From contig LNGK01000010.1 in assembly GCA_001510575.1 (NCBI GenBank), positions 2,023,111-2,087,110 of the forward strand: 64,000 bases of DNA, in the 5' to 3' direction. The DNA comes from Knoxdaviesia capensis. Its lineage: Eukaryota; Ascomycota; Sordariomycetes; Microascales; Gondwanamycetaceae. The translations under genes were made by a program, and so were the position numbers. This document shows, piece after piece, positions 17,422 through 29,882 of this stretch (its first letter is position 1; the number at the start of each line of letters is the position of its first letter). The notes below the pieces were generated by a model, which was not told the origin of the DNA, searched no databases, and saw only the letters and a list, made by a program, of their open reading frames with translations.

Positions 17422-20206
17422 GATTCTGCCGCGGGAGGACGAGCCGGAGGAGGATGAAGAGAAGAAGGATGTGTAGCTAGAGGAAGAAGAGGAAGAGGAC
17501 GGTATGTAGTGCCGTCCGGGTCTGCCGACAGCAGCTCGTCGATTGTACGGTTGGTATGAAATTTTGACGGTTGGTGGTGCGGTTTCTGCACCAAAGGGCC
17601 AAGTCAAAGCACGGTAACTGCTGCGTCACAAGATCTACTCGGCGGCCAGAGAGGAAACCACGAGACGGCAAATGCGTTAGTATTTCCCGGACTGGGCTGA
17701 GATGGTATGAATGTGCAATTGGCAGGTGTGTTGGGTGTGGGGTGGTGTGATGATTGTGAGAAATGCAGCAGTTTCGGTGGAAATAACAACGGGAAAACAA
17801 GGAGAGAAATGGAAGCGGAAAAGTTCACAGAAACAAGACATTGAGGAAAGAAGAAGGGAGAGAGACAGTTGGCGTATGTCAGGGAAAGAAGCACACGCTA
17901 TGGTGAGGGCTCGGGGCCCGCTGAATGCATGACTGCAGATGCTAGATAGGCTGCAGCAACTTACCAATGTGGGCAACAGAGTATCGTGCAGCTTCAAGCT
18001 TCGCGGCGGGTTCTGAGACAAAGTCAGAAAGTACCGTTCGGGTCAATATCTGATGTGTGAGTGGGTGGGTGCGACGTTGACCGGATGTCTGGATCTGGTT
18101 GGGGGAGCAGGGTCGGTATAAGTAGGGCGTAGCTAGTGTGGAGAGGGACCACAGGAAAAGTCCTTTGCCATTAGCAGATCCAGGTTTCCCCGTCTCCCCC
18201 TCATGTTATCCCTTTCTCGTGTGGCCTATTCCGACATCTGGCTTCCAACGCCGAGTCAGGGATGGTCCTGCCCTCGTTGTGCAGGCAGCAATATGCAGAA
18301 CTGATCGTGCATCAGGCCGAGGCCTAGGCTGTGCATTTTCGGGCCAGTTAGCATGCTGGGGTTGCTTGGGTGCATGGGAGGGGTGTAAAGTGAGGCTGAA
18401 CGTATGGGATTGGAGGGCAACAAGGAGAAGCCAATGCTTGTACGAACAGTCACTGTCTGTACGGTTTGTCCAGACCGAAAGCCACAGTTACAGTACAGTA
18501 GTATGGCATCCACTCTCTGGGCAACGAAGGAGCAGGGAAGATGGTAGTCAGTGGGACACCTAAACGCACGGAGGCAGCAAAATAGGACTTTGGGCCCTGT
18601 CCAAAAAGGAACGGATCTTCCAAGCCTCTCGTACCCCGGCTAGCCCTAAAAAGCGTTTGTTTGCCCGCTCCGGGAGTCAGACGGGGAGAGAAGAGCGGGG
18701 CGGTGGTTGACGGGCAGAAGAGGGGGGACTGTACTCTGCTGTTCAGTATATATGTGGCCTAGGTATTATGGCCCGAGTTGTGTTACCAGTTACCACTGCG
18801 AGGAGTGGGCGGTGAGGTCGGTGGCTTGTTGGGAACCCCATAGTTTAGACTCTGAAGTGCCGGTTAGATACGGGGGTGGGTGATAGAAGGATGGGATTAT
18901 ACGGCAGGTTGAAGTTAGGAGAAGAGAGCAGAGATGCCGGAATGTTGGATAATCCGGCCGGCGAACGAGTCAGCCTTGATCTTACATGAGCGAGAGAAGC
19001 GACTGGCAGTTGCCACCAGCAGGTTTCGCAGCTGTCACCCGAATAGGCAGCTGCGATTGAGGTGACCAATGTGGGTGCCTGCCGCCATTAGAACTAGGTT
19101 GTTGCGGTTCTGACAGCCGTCAACTGCTGCTGGCGGCCGTCGCCTATTACGATCCGTGAATCCCGGAGGCCACCAGCTCCGGTCGTGAACCACATACACT
19201 GGGAAAAATGCATGCAAACGAGGTTGACCGTTTGGCTGACTCTCCTCTCCTAGTTGCGATTTCCCCCTTTTGGGTGTTGTTTCTTTTGGCGACGAGTTTA
19301 TTCTGCCACCTACAGCTGATGTCGATGTTTGTTGAGCCGGCCTTAGCGCCACGGAAGAGTCAAAGATACTGTACTGTAGGTGTGTTCACAACAGCTCCTC
19401 TAGGCTGACGATAAGGCGCAAACTACGAAACCCACACAAAGTCCTTGTGGTGGCACCTCCGACCGGGTAGTCTCAATGCTAACCCGAACTGGAAAAGGTT
19501 ACAGGGCGTCAGGCTAGGGATATCACCAAGACCAAGTCGCTTAAGTTGGGGATCCCGGAAGCTACAGCCCTGAGCTAGAAATACCCGCGAGCTGAGTCCT
19601 TGGTTCCCCCTGCAAGGCAAGACAGAGTCCTACGCTTAAGCAGATACCGACTTCTCTTACGGAGTACGTAAATCTATGTGATCGCTCACGTCCTAAATAT
19701 CATGCAGCGCCTTGACACGTACTGTACTGTCCAGTACTGTACTGTTTCTCGTAACTCTGTCGACTGCATGTGTGAGAAGCCCTCAAGCCGCCAATGCCGT
19801 GTATGCACGTATGCGAAAGCACAGGCCCCCTCGCCTTGATCCTACGGCCCAGAGGCGTGCGTCCTACACTCCGGGCCCGCTTCCAGTGCCGGCAGCAGGA
19901 ATTTGAGCCCGCACTGGCGTTGTACCAACAGACATGCACATGCACGGTATGTAGCTCGCATGCATGAAGTGTTTTAGAGGTGCGTTTGCGCGTAAGGCAA
20001 GATCTCGTAATGATATGTAAATGGCGTCGCAGAAAGCGTATTCGCGTTGCAGGACATTCTGGGAGTGGTTCTGCCCCTCGTATTCTTGTCCCCTTCGTCG
20101 AAACGCATAATTGGCAGTCTCAGTGGCTGCACGACAGTTATGGGCGGGTCCGGATCGTAGTGTACTTAGTGCTGATTAAGGCGTAAGCGCTTCAACGATT
20201 AGACCA
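17422..20206. other. Non-coding region upstream of the AAA ATPase gene
   Basis: About 2.8 kb without a convincing gene. The first ~600 bases are presumably promoter and leader of the minus-strand ATPase gene. Further right there are ACTGTACAGT-type motifs at about 18489, 19367-19379 and 19719-19745, the last being a nearly symmetric run. There is also a 7-bp-stem inverted repeat (CCAGTGC ... GCACTGG) at about 19882-19916. Open frames such as 18138-18563 plus show no domain. Confidence 0.55.
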
Positions 20207-20278
20207 TCCTCAATAGTGTAGTGGTGATCATACCTGCTTGTCACGCAGGTGACCTGGGTTCGATTCCCAGTTGGGGAG
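20207..20278 (+). tRNA. tRNA-Asp (GTC anticodon)
   Basis: A 72-nt cloverleaf can be folded. The acceptor stem TCCTCAA pairs with TTGGGGA (one G-T), with discriminator G. The D-arm contains AGTGTAGTGGT (A box). The anticodon stem CCTGC/GCAGG holds loop TTGTCAC with anticodon GTC. The T-arm has GGTTCGATTCC (B box). No intron is present. A T-run follows within ten bases (CTTTCCTTTTTT), consistent with RNA polymerase III termination. Confidence 0.95.
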
Positions 20279-20761
20279 CTTTCCTTTTTTGCCAATGTCC
20301 GCTTTTTTTCTCCACCATAGCGGTTTGAAATGGGTCCCTATTCTTGTCGGAATCATTTTCACCTACAAATCTCCATCATTCGTATCAACAAGGTTCGTTC
20401 ATATACCATTATTCCCTCATCTCGCTCTTTTTCTTCGTTCTTTTATTTCCCTTCCATGAGAAACAAGTCTCCAAAGGGCACACACTACACATCATTCTCA
20501 CGGCAGCGAAGAACACAATCAACCACTTCAGGGTATTTTGTTTCAACCAGACAATGTCAATCAGTACGAACCTCGTACTCCGTGCTTTATTGAAGCCAGA
20601 CGCAGACAGATATAAATCTCATCATTTACCGCAACATTTACCGCAACAAAGGAGGTCATCCAAGATGGGCATGACGACAACCCACACACATACATACACG
20701 ATGATGCAAAACAAGCAAACGAAACAGAACTTCACCGTTGGGAGGAGCGGTGCGTCTGCGT
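20279..20761. other. Spacer between tRNA-Asp and amino-acid permease
   Basis: T-rich sequence immediately after the tRNA, then the 3' flank of the minus-strand permease gene. No gene is seen. Confidence 0.6.
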
Positions 20762-22524
20762 CTACGCAACCCAGAACCACATCTTCTCCCACACGTTGCG
20801 CGGCACGGGCGGAACATCCATTCTCTCGAGCTCGTCCATCTCCTTCTTTCCGGAAATCACATCGATCTCGGGCACGGGGATGAAGAACCTGGTGCGGCGC
20901 AGCAGCTTGTGGCCGAAGTACAGCACGAGGAAGATCGGCAGGGTGACGTAGGCGGCGACGAAGTCAGCCGCGTTCCAGTTCTTGGGGAAGAACACCTGGA
21001 AGCCGTTGGTGATGGTCAGCACGGTCAGCAGCACCAGCACGGCCCACGAGGCGTACGGCTGCAGCGGCACGCGGTACGGCAGCACGTCGAGCATGTTGTT
21101 GTACACCATGGCCTTGCGGAAGCGCAGGTAGGTGATCAGCACGACGATCCACGCGATGTAGCCGGAGATCGTGCTGATGTTCATGAACCAGCCGAACACG
21201 CGCGCGCCGGACTCCGACACGTTGAGGTAGGCCAGCAGGCCGATGGCCCACGTGGCCAGGATCGCCGCGTACGGCACGCCGTTCTTGTTCGTGCGGCGGA
21301 AGACGGCGGGCGCTTGGCCGCTCAGGGCCAGCGAGTACAGGATGCGCGAGCCCGAGTACAGGAACGAGTTGCCGGCCGACCAGGCCGACGTCAGCACGGC
21401 GGCGTTGATCACGTGGTTGAGGCCGGAGATGCCAACCGCCTGGATGCCCAGCACGAACGGGCTGCTGGTGGCGTTGGAGGCGCCGAGCAGGCCCGGGCTG
21501 GTGTAGGGCACCAGGATGCCGATGACCAGCGACGACAGGCCGTAGAACAGCGCGAGACGCCACACGAAGCGGCGGGCGGCCTTGGGGATGTTGCGGCGCG
21601 GGGCCACGGTCTCGCCGGCCGCGATGGCGATCAGCTCGGGCGACGTGATGAAGGCGAAGCCGGCGGCCACCAGCGCGTGCCAGTAGGCCAGGAAGCGGCC
21701 GGTGCTGCCGGTGGTCTGGTACTCGACGAAGGCGCCGGGATCCTTCCAGTATGAGAAGCCGCGCACGCCGGACTGGTTGGGCCCGCCGCCGAAGAAGATG
21801 ACGATGCCGAGGATGATCAGGCCGCAGATGGTGATCAGCTTGATGCTGGCGAACCAGAACTCGGCCTCGCCGAACAGCGACACGGCGAAGATGTTCAGCG
21901 CCAGCATGACGAGCAGCACGATGGTGATCCACACGGCGATGTTGACGGGGGCGTTCCAGTAGTCGACGATGATGCCGGCGGCGACGGCCTCGGCGGCGAC
22001 GAGGATTGAGTAGGCGTACCAGTAGTTCCAGCCGCTCGCGAAGGCCAGGCTGGGGTCGACGAAGCGCTTGGTGAAGTACGGCACGGTGATACCCTTCATC
22101 GGCAAGTAGGTGACGATTTCGGCGAGAATGCCCATGATCACATACACCACGATCATCATCGAGGTGTAGGCCATGAACAGCGGCGCCGGGCCGGTCTGGC
22201 GGAGGATGGAGCCGGAGCCGATGAACAGGCCGGTTCCGATAGCACCACCTACATCCGGAAGAAAAGAAAAAAAACGAAGCAAAAGTCGGTAAGCCACAGC
22301 CCAACAGCCAACTAACGCCGGGGAGAAGCCAGTGGCAGCCACATACCGAGAGCGAGGAACTGAATGTGCCGGCTCTTAAGACCACGCTGCAGCTGGTCGC
22401 TGCCGCTGGCTAGGTTGAACTCGGTGTTCTCGGCGCGGTGAGGATCGGCCTTTTCGGCATCTTGGAGCGGGAGGTCTTGGAAGACCGAGTGGTCGACCGA
22501 AGCGACGTGTTTTCCTTCGTCCAT
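20762..22524 (-). CDS. Amino-acid permease (APC superfamily)
   Basis: Two exons, 22524-22347 and 22248-20762, with a 98-base intron (GTATGT...ATGTAG), giving 554 aa. Splicing joins LAL to the diagnostic GGAIGTGLFIGSG motif of transmembrane segment 1, confirming the junction. The rest contains about twelve hydrophobic segments, including the conserved loop SPELIAIAAGE-x4-RRNIPKA typical of fungal proton-coupled amino-acid permeases (YAT type) and SAWSAGNSFLYSGSRILYSLA in the middle. The N-terminus is cytosolic, acidic and hydrophilic; the C-terminus ends in a short WEKMWFWVA tail. Overall it resembles dicarboxylic/general amino-acid permeases, but substrate cannot be assigned from sequence. 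It would sit in the plasma membrane. No transport or catabolic neighbour suggests a pathway. Confidence 0.92.
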
Positions 22525-25500
22525 GGTTGGATGTTTGTCGCACGAAGACGAGAGAGGCTGGGGGGGTCGAGATGTCCTTGATATGGCAGGTATATATGGA
22601 AGAAGTAGTGAGAATTCGGAGGTCTGAGAGAGAAATGGAACACTATGCTAGCTTTTTAAGCAACATGCAGTAGGAGTCTAACTCTGTTTCAACCACTAAC
22701 TATCGAGGAGGGAGAGATTTGTCTGGCAGGATTTGAAAACGAGAACCCGAGGAGGCAATAGAGTGTCAATATATGGGAAATGGAACTGAGACACAGCAGA
22801 TGTTCATAAAAGATAATGTCACACGCTATGCAAAAACCGTCAAATTGTGTACCCAGAGGAGCGAAAAAGAAAACTAGAACATACAAGACGGGGGGTGTAA
22901 GTGGGAGAAGGCTAAATGATGGCTCAAGGGTTGAGGGAAGATCCGCAGATCCACGATGAAGGTATGGACAGTAGAGAGATAGAGAGAGAAGGAGAAGTAC
23001 TAGACTTAGGAATGGGGGATGTATACTTGAAATATAACTCAAAATGATTCGAAGATGGGGAGTAAAAAAAGAGAGAATACAACATAAATTCCTCAGTCGC
23101 CGCGAACAGCAAGCAGCGATGGGAGACGGGGACTTTTATATGGAGCTTCATCGGATCCATATAAGCTTCAAACTCATTCATCTCCAGGTTTAAGGTCCCG
23201 TGCAGCAAAAAGGTGACAATTGCGGCACTGGGGACATAAAGGGACCGTTCCCTCTCTCACCCCCAAAAAGTTCGGGTTCGGTGCGTGGTGGTATTTGCTG
23301 CAGTCTTATGTCTGTCGTTATCCATTCGGCTTCCGCGTCTCGCCACCGCCGCTGCTCCCCTCGGATTTCCCACTTTCTTTCGTTTTGACTCTGGTTCCTG
23401 GGAGATGGGCTTCCCTCCCAACTCTTCTCACCTTACTATCTATTGTCAAGAGAGAGAGAGAGAGAACGGGCAAAAGTCTAACTACGAGTATCTCTCTCTC
23501 TCTCTCTCTCTATCTTCGTGTGGTCTTCTTTCCCCCCACCGAAGAGAGAGAACTGTGACTCCCTTATCTCTTGGATGTACGTAGATGAACCGACTCCAGT
23601 TCTCGCCGTCACTTTTACGTGCAGCTGAGTTGGTGGCCGGGTAGCACCGGTACGACGTGGACCGATACACTCTCCCACCCTCTCACCCTTTTTTTTATCC
23701 CCGGCTCTCCCACCCTGCATCTCTAAGATGGATGAGATTAGACCCGATCAAATTTTTATTTCTTTATTTATTCTTTCAGTCTGGCTTCTCCAATGCATTG
23801 ATAAGAGGCGCCCGTGGAGGTAGAAGATTGGGGTTCTGGTGTGTGTGTGACTTGGGTCCAGGCGTGATGATGCAAGCAGCTAGACCCAGCGATACCGAAT
23901 TCCGGTGTCCTCGTCAGGCTCGTTTCCCCGACGCCGGCGGACAAGGACAAGCTAGCCAGACACACACATGTTTGCTCTTGAATCGGTTTGTTGCTTCAGG
24001 TTCTATCCCTCGGTACCCTTAAGATAGCCGACATCTCGACCAGCTTTCGTGTCGGCAAAGGCTTATTTATCCTCACCGCACACAGAGGATCAAGCACTAA
24101 GGACCAGCCACCCTGCCCTTGTTATTGTTGCTCTGCTTTCCGGTTTTAATTCTCCTTGTTCGATGGAGCCTCCGGCAATTTGGCCGAGTCCACAAGCGGC
24201 ACAGCGAGGTCCCCACGGCGCAAGGTACTTTATTTCTGTATACGCTTGCTTCTCACCCAGCATCGATAACGTCAGCTTGGGAAATCGCCGAGACACTGCA
24301 TCAAAGTGGTTACAATGCAGTGTATGTCTCTCTGTCTCTCTCTCTCTCGATAGCCTTCGATACGTCCCGTCGTATGCAATATCCAGCGGGTGGGAGAGGC
24401 AGAGAGTGCCTTGTCGAGAGATCTGGTTTTACGCTTATCATCAGCAACGGCCGGGGGAGGCACAGAACCGCCGATGATCCATTTTGGTTCGGGGGAAAGC
24501 GAGTGGACAGTGCACCGGCGATCCAGTACGATTGCGACGTTGGCCATGATAACTGTTTTCCATTATGTTTCCACATGTCTTCCTTTTTGCTGTATCCTTG
24601 ATAGATGTGCTAGTGGGAATCCCTCAAGCTGCTATACAGACAGACAGACGACGGCTTTTCCAGGCTTTCTTTAGTCGTCTATGGCCTGTTATACCCTATC
24701 TCTGTGGCCAATCCGTCGAGCTGGCGTTATCTCCTCCCTGCGTGTACACTAACATCTGCATCTGCAAGTCCTCCTCGGGGTCGCCGTTGGTCTATCGGCG
24801 CGATGTGTATGCCCATGCTTTTGTAAAGTGGCGGTGGGGAGGGGGTTTCATCGGACGATAACACACCATGGTTGTGTCATGGCTTGTGCGCTCTGAACGG
24901 CCGAGTCTGCTCTGGCTACCATCTCGAGGGTTTCTGGCTGTGGGTGGTGCCCGGCCTGTCTGGCAACCGTCAAGAGATTTGGGGGTAAGTCGCAAGCTTC
25001 CAGTCTCCATTAGGTAAAACGCGCAGAGGAGAAATCAAAAGAACGAAACCAATCTTCCGGGCCGCCCCGCCGTACACTACAGAACAGGGATTTTGGTGAT
25101 CCTCGTTTGGGGTGGCGGGGGCCAATAGCCACAACCAGGCAAGAATTTGGCCGATGCAGCAAGCACGCATTGCCCTCACTCTGTCTCTCATCTTCTATTT
25201 TCTTCCCTGGTATCGTGACGGGAGATACTCTGCCTCCAAGTCTTTCCTCCTGCCACCGCATCCTCAGTCTCGCGGTGTCGTCGTTCTCCATCTGCCAGGA
25301 CGAGCACGAGTTTTAGGGTTCAAACTACAGTACATGTCACCGGAAACCCGCAGTTGCGAAGCTCCGGGAGGGGCCCCCCACCCGTCAGTAGGTTTTTTTT
25401 TTTTTTCAAGCTTTACTGCTTTCTGCCTGGTGTGTCTCCAGATCTCGATTCATAGAAGCTTCTCTTCGGGCTTCTGGCGTCGGCGATGACGGACGTGCGT

Positions 25501-26733
25501 ACGAGCGCCCTGAGCTTGGAACTTTTCTTTTCGCTTCGGGCATTGGATTGCGCTTCGGCTTACGCGACAGACTTGATCTGTGCTGGGAGGAGTCTGCACA
25601 GCGGCGTCAAGCCTTCAATAGCCGGCCCTGCTATGGTCGACGCCGTCACCCTATCGTGACTAGTCTTTTGACAGTGGCTCCTGGGTACAACCAATCGCAC
25701 TTACTATCACGAGGATACGCACAGTCGAAATCGAGCCGATGCTTGTCAGATTGTTTCTGCGTATGTGCTGGACTGTTCGGTAACTTGGGGGACTGGGACT
25801 CCTCCAAAATCAGTTCCAGGCCCGGAAATGTGTCATGATCTGATGTCAATTGTGGGATGCTCATCACGATGTGTCGCTGTGAAGCCTGCGCAGCCTTGCG
25901 CTGCTGCTTCTTTTCGGTGGACAACCGCAGAATGTCCGCCAGCAGCATCCAGTAAGCTATCATCTGCCTTGCCCACAAGACTCGCCCACTTACCGGGGGG
26001 CGAGGCGGAATATCGGCGATTGGTACGCCCATTCACCCTCAAAGCAAAACCCACGATGTCAGATGGCTTCAGGGTTAGACCCAACACCCTAACCCTAGTC
26101 TCTCCAACCCGCGACTGTGGCGCGCCGCCACTCCAAACGCCTCACCAAATTTTCTGGCCAATCAGAGCACCGAATCCCAGGGGCCAAAAATGGCAGCAAA
26201 CTTTATATGGTCAAAACAATAGTGACTTTTTTTTGCAATCAACATCACAGGTTTGACACTCTTCAATTAATTCGAATATCAAAAACGAGCTTCATGATCT
26301 ATGCACCATCGTCAAGAATCTCCCTTCTGTCTATCACCAAACCTTGATATCTCTGATATTTACCTCAGCTAACACAGGATCTCTTTTCTCTTCTTTTTTC
26401 CTTTCCTAATCATCATCCTCCATCCACTTGTTTTGCAACAAGGAGGCTGCGATTCCCCCCTTGTCTGTTTCCTCCATCCCTCTTCATCGACTCTCTGGAC
26501 TCCAGAAAGTGTTTCCCTAATCCTGCATTATCAACAGTCTTGGACTGGGGGACACTCTCCTTTGTCCGGGGCCTCACTCTCTCTTTGATTGTACCAGCGC
26601 CTCTTGTCTCCTTCAATTGCCCTCATCATCATCTTGTACCCTGGATGAGATGAGCTGTTGATGGTAGTGTTCTCAACCATCCCCTCCACTTTTACCTGCC
26701 TCTCCGGTATTCTGTCCATTGTTCTTAGCTCCA
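22525..26733. other. 4.2-kb non-coding region with CT/GA microsatellites
   Basis: No gene is supported. It contains (GA)n and (CT)n runs at about 23448-23465 and 23491-23512 and another CT run near 24328-24350, a poly-T at ~25388-25406, and a CCCTAACCCTAG telobox at about 26088-26098. A CCAAT box (TGGCCAATCAGAG) lies near 26156. The last ~450 bases, rich in CT and ending in the ATG at 26734, look like the promoter and leader of the SNF5-type gene; the first few hundred belong to the permease promoter. Confidence 0.55.
26088..26098. promoter_or_regulatory. Telobox upstream of the SNF5-type gene
   Basis: CCCTAACCCTA lies about 640 bases before the start codon at 26734, with a further AGGGTTAGA nearby (26071-26079) in the opposite orientation and a CCAAT box between it and the gene. 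Confidence 0.4.
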
Positions 26734-28717
26734 ATGGATCCCCGAGAGAAGCCACAAGCCTTCGTGTCGGCATTTGCGCCGCGACTGCGCGTGTATTCTA
26801 ATTCAATCCTCACGCCGTCGATCCCCTCGGCCCCGACCGCCCCCCTGGCGCGCACCACGAAGCGCGGCACGACCATCATCAACTACGCCGAAGACGGCTA
26901 CGACGACCTCGATGACGAATCCGACACCCCGCGGCGCCGCGGATCGGGCATCCGCAACGCGCGGCAGGACGACACGGCACAGCGCCCCGACTACTCCGAT
27001 AAGTTCGGCAAGGAGACCAGCGTGCCGGTGACCGTGCAGCCGCTGTGGCGCGACTGGATGGGCAAGCCGCGCCCCATGACTACCGGCCATCAGAGCGTTG
27101 CCCAGGCCAGCATGCCGCTGACGCTGATCCCCATCCGCATCGACGTCGACGTGCCGTCGTTTGTGCCCGACCGCGCCTTCCCGCTCCCCCACCCGCAGGT
27201 CGATGCCTCCCAGCCGCAGTTCCGTGTCGGCGAGCCTACCGTGCCGTTCCGACTTCGCGACTTCTTCCTCTGGAACCTGCACGAATCTCTCATCACCACT
27301 GACCAGTTCGCCCAAGTGTTGGTTCAGGATCTCGACCTTCCGAACCGTCAGGCCATGGTTGCTGAGATCAGCAAGCAGATTCGCACCCAGCTGGAGGAAT
27401 ACGCTGGCGTGGCCCTCCACCCGCTCTTCCATTCACAATCCGAGGCGTCGCAGACGGCTGCCCCGACAACCGCGACTCAGACCAACGGTCACGGTCCTTC
27501 GCATGGGCATTCGTCTCACGGCCACGGCCATCATCATCACGGCCACGGCCACGGCCACAGCCACAATAACCACCACGGCCACCGCCGGCCCAGCCAGCTG
27601 CCCTCGCATTCTCCTGCGCCGTTCGCGACGCCTGTCATCAAAAACATGAGCCGCGCCGATGCGCAGATCGTGCAGGCAGGCACGCCGATTCCGATGAAGA
27701 CGCTCAACGGCACCGATACTCCGCGGGTCACCGCACAAGCCACGCGCGCCGGCCAGGACGCGTCGACCGATTCCAGTCCGGACGACATGTACCGCTGCAT
27801 CATCTCGATGTCGCTGAACCTGTCGTCGATGCTGTACACGGACAAGTTCGAGTGGTCGCTGCTGCACCCGCCGGGCACGGCGGAGCTGTTCGCGAAGCAG
27901 ACGTGCGCGGACCTGGGGCTTGCGGGCGAGTGGGTGCCGGCGCTGACGCACGCCATCTACGAAGCGGTGCTGAAGCTGAAGAAGGAGGCGTGCGAGTCGG
28001 GCGGGCTGGTGGGCGGGTGGGGCGGGCTCACGCAGGACGTGGCGAACGACGCGGCGCACGGCCACGAGGCCGGCTGGCGCTACGACCCGGAGCACCTGGG
28101 CGACGAGTGGGAGCCGAAGCTGGAGGTGCTGACCAAGGAGGAGATTGAGAAGCGCGAGGGCGACCGCGAGCGGCAGATCCGGCGGCTGCGGCGCGAGACG
28201 GCGCGCTTCAGCTCGACGGCGGGCATGGTCGGCGGCGTGCCGTTTGCCGGCTTTGGCGGCATGGTTGAGGCTGAGGAGGAGCGCATGGGCCGCGGCGAGC
28301 GGAACAAGAAGCGGCGGCGCTTCCGCAGCTTGAGTCCCGGTGGCGGCGGCGGCGGTGCGGGCGCGGCGGGCCGGTCGGGAACGCCGGGTGGCCGGGGAAC
28401 GCCGGATGTCGGCGGGTATGGCGGCGGTGGCACGCTGACGGATGCCGAGCGGCTTGTGTGGCGGTGTTCGCACTGCCGGGTGTGGGGTACGGCGGTGTGG
28501 GCGGTCCGCGACGGACCGGCCGGACCTCGGGTGAGTCTCTTCTCTTTGTCTTTGTTGTTCTGGTCGTTTCTCGCATAGACCGCTCCCAGTACTAACCCTT
28601 CATTTTCTTTTTCTCCCCTAGACCCTGTGCAACAACTGCGGCTTCTGCTACGAGCGCGATCATCGTCTCCCCGTGCCGATGAAAGATCTGCATCTTAAGG
28701 AGATGCGTTTTGCGTAA
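26734..28717 (+). CDS. sfh1: SNF5/Sfh1-type chromatin-remodelling subunit
   Basis: Two exons, 26734-28530 and 28622-28717; the 91-base intron has GTGAGT, an ACTAAC branch site and CTAG. The product is 631 aa. The SNF5 domain (PF04855) occupies roughly residues 120-250 and 345-430: it has LIPIRIDVDVPSFVPDRAFPL..., LRDFFLWNLHESLITTDQFAQ... and later YRCIISMSLNLSSMLYTDKFEW. This is a core subunit of SWI/SNF- or RSC-type remodellers in the nucleus. The two SNF5 halves are separated by an insert containing a very His/Gly-rich run (~residues 252-285). After splicing, the C-terminus forms a GATA-like zinc-finger pattern, WRCSHC...TLCNNCGFCYERDHRLP, seen in filamentous-fungal Sfh1-like proteins. The in-frame TTG upstream of 26734 is not used. 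I favour Sfh1 over Snf5 on size and the terminal finger, with moderate certainty. Confidence 0.88.
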
Positions 28718-29882
28718 ATCATCCACGGTCTTTTTCGTGCGAGACGGCGTGTTTCCTCTTCTTCCCGATTCCTCCACCGCACCCTCTTCTTTTTCTTCCC
28801 AAGTTCAGTCGGTTTCCGGTTCTTTATCCTAGTTTTGCTGTTGCGATAAGCTTCAGATCATCAAATTCGAGGTTTTTTTCTATTTTCTTCTTTTTTTCGT
28901 TACCTGGTGCTGGAGTCTGCGACCTGGGAAACTGGATTCCGAGTGTGTTTTTGTTTTGCCATCTTGTGGTTCGTGCTTTGCTTTGCGGTTTACGGTTTAT
29001 TTCGTCCTTTCTTGTCTCTTGTATTTTCCCCCTCCGTTGGAGTCGTGTCTGCGCGTGTCCTTGCGTTTTTGTTTCTCGTCGCTCTCTGAAAAGCCGAATC
29101 CGGCCCGCTGGGGATTGCCGGGGGCGAAATCGGAATCGGTGTAATTGTACTATGGTCCCACCTTTCCACACACGCAGTTAGTTGTATGTAGGAGAGTTGA
29201 AATACCGGAATTGATGCTTCGCGATGCCCTGTTTCTTCTTGTCTGCTTATTGGGCCCTTTTGACACAGTCGTATTCGTACGGCCATCGTCAACCCCGGGT
29301 CTCAGCTCCATCGTGGCTCACGATATCGGTCCCGTGCAATGTTCAAACCCGTGATGTTCCGGAATATCACGGTGGCACAGGGCTTCCGTTGCCGTGGTCC
29401 CAATGCGCCGGTTCGGGTTGATTAGGGTTCGCCCGCCTTGGCAGAAATGACAACATCGATGATCCCCACACAGATTCTCCAGCACTGCATTTCTTGGGCC
29501 TGGTCCGAGTCGGATAAATGACGAGCTCTTTCGCGGAGTGTTCTGCTTGTCCTGTTTTTCGGCATGCAAGGTCCCCGTCTTACTTTTTGTTTCGCGTCCA
29601 GCAGAGAGCTTCCTCTCTTGGCTTAGGAGATTTTTGGGTTTACGCCAAATCGGGAGATTGCGGACTCGGCTCCGGAGGCGACCGGAGATGGCAGTACGCG
29701 GATTTGTGATCATTTTGGGAATTGGAGGGGGAAGGTTGTCAACTTTTGCACATATTAATTGGAATGCACGGCACTGTTCTCTTGGAACTTTGATTTGGTA
29801 GAATCGCACGCTCAACAGTTGCAACTCCAACTCTCTTTGTTGTCTTTAACACACTTTGTAGGACACTCTCCACTCTGCAGAT
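28718..29882. other. Spacer between SNF5-type and sulfotransferase-like genes
   Basis: 1.2 kb of T-rich then mixed sequence: the 3' flank of the SNF5-type gene and the promoter of the next gene. A single TTAGGGTT half-telobox lies near 29422. No gene is seen. Confidence 0.6.

Noticed and set aside
18138..18563. 141-aa plus-strand open frame
   Set aside because: No recognisable motif, poor initiation context and no supporting splice sites; lies in promoter-like sequence.
20964..22385. Second minus-strand frame (473 aa) overlapping the permease gene
   Set aside because: Composition is almost entirely Arg, His, Pro and Gly; the overlapping permease frame has clear transmembrane motifs.
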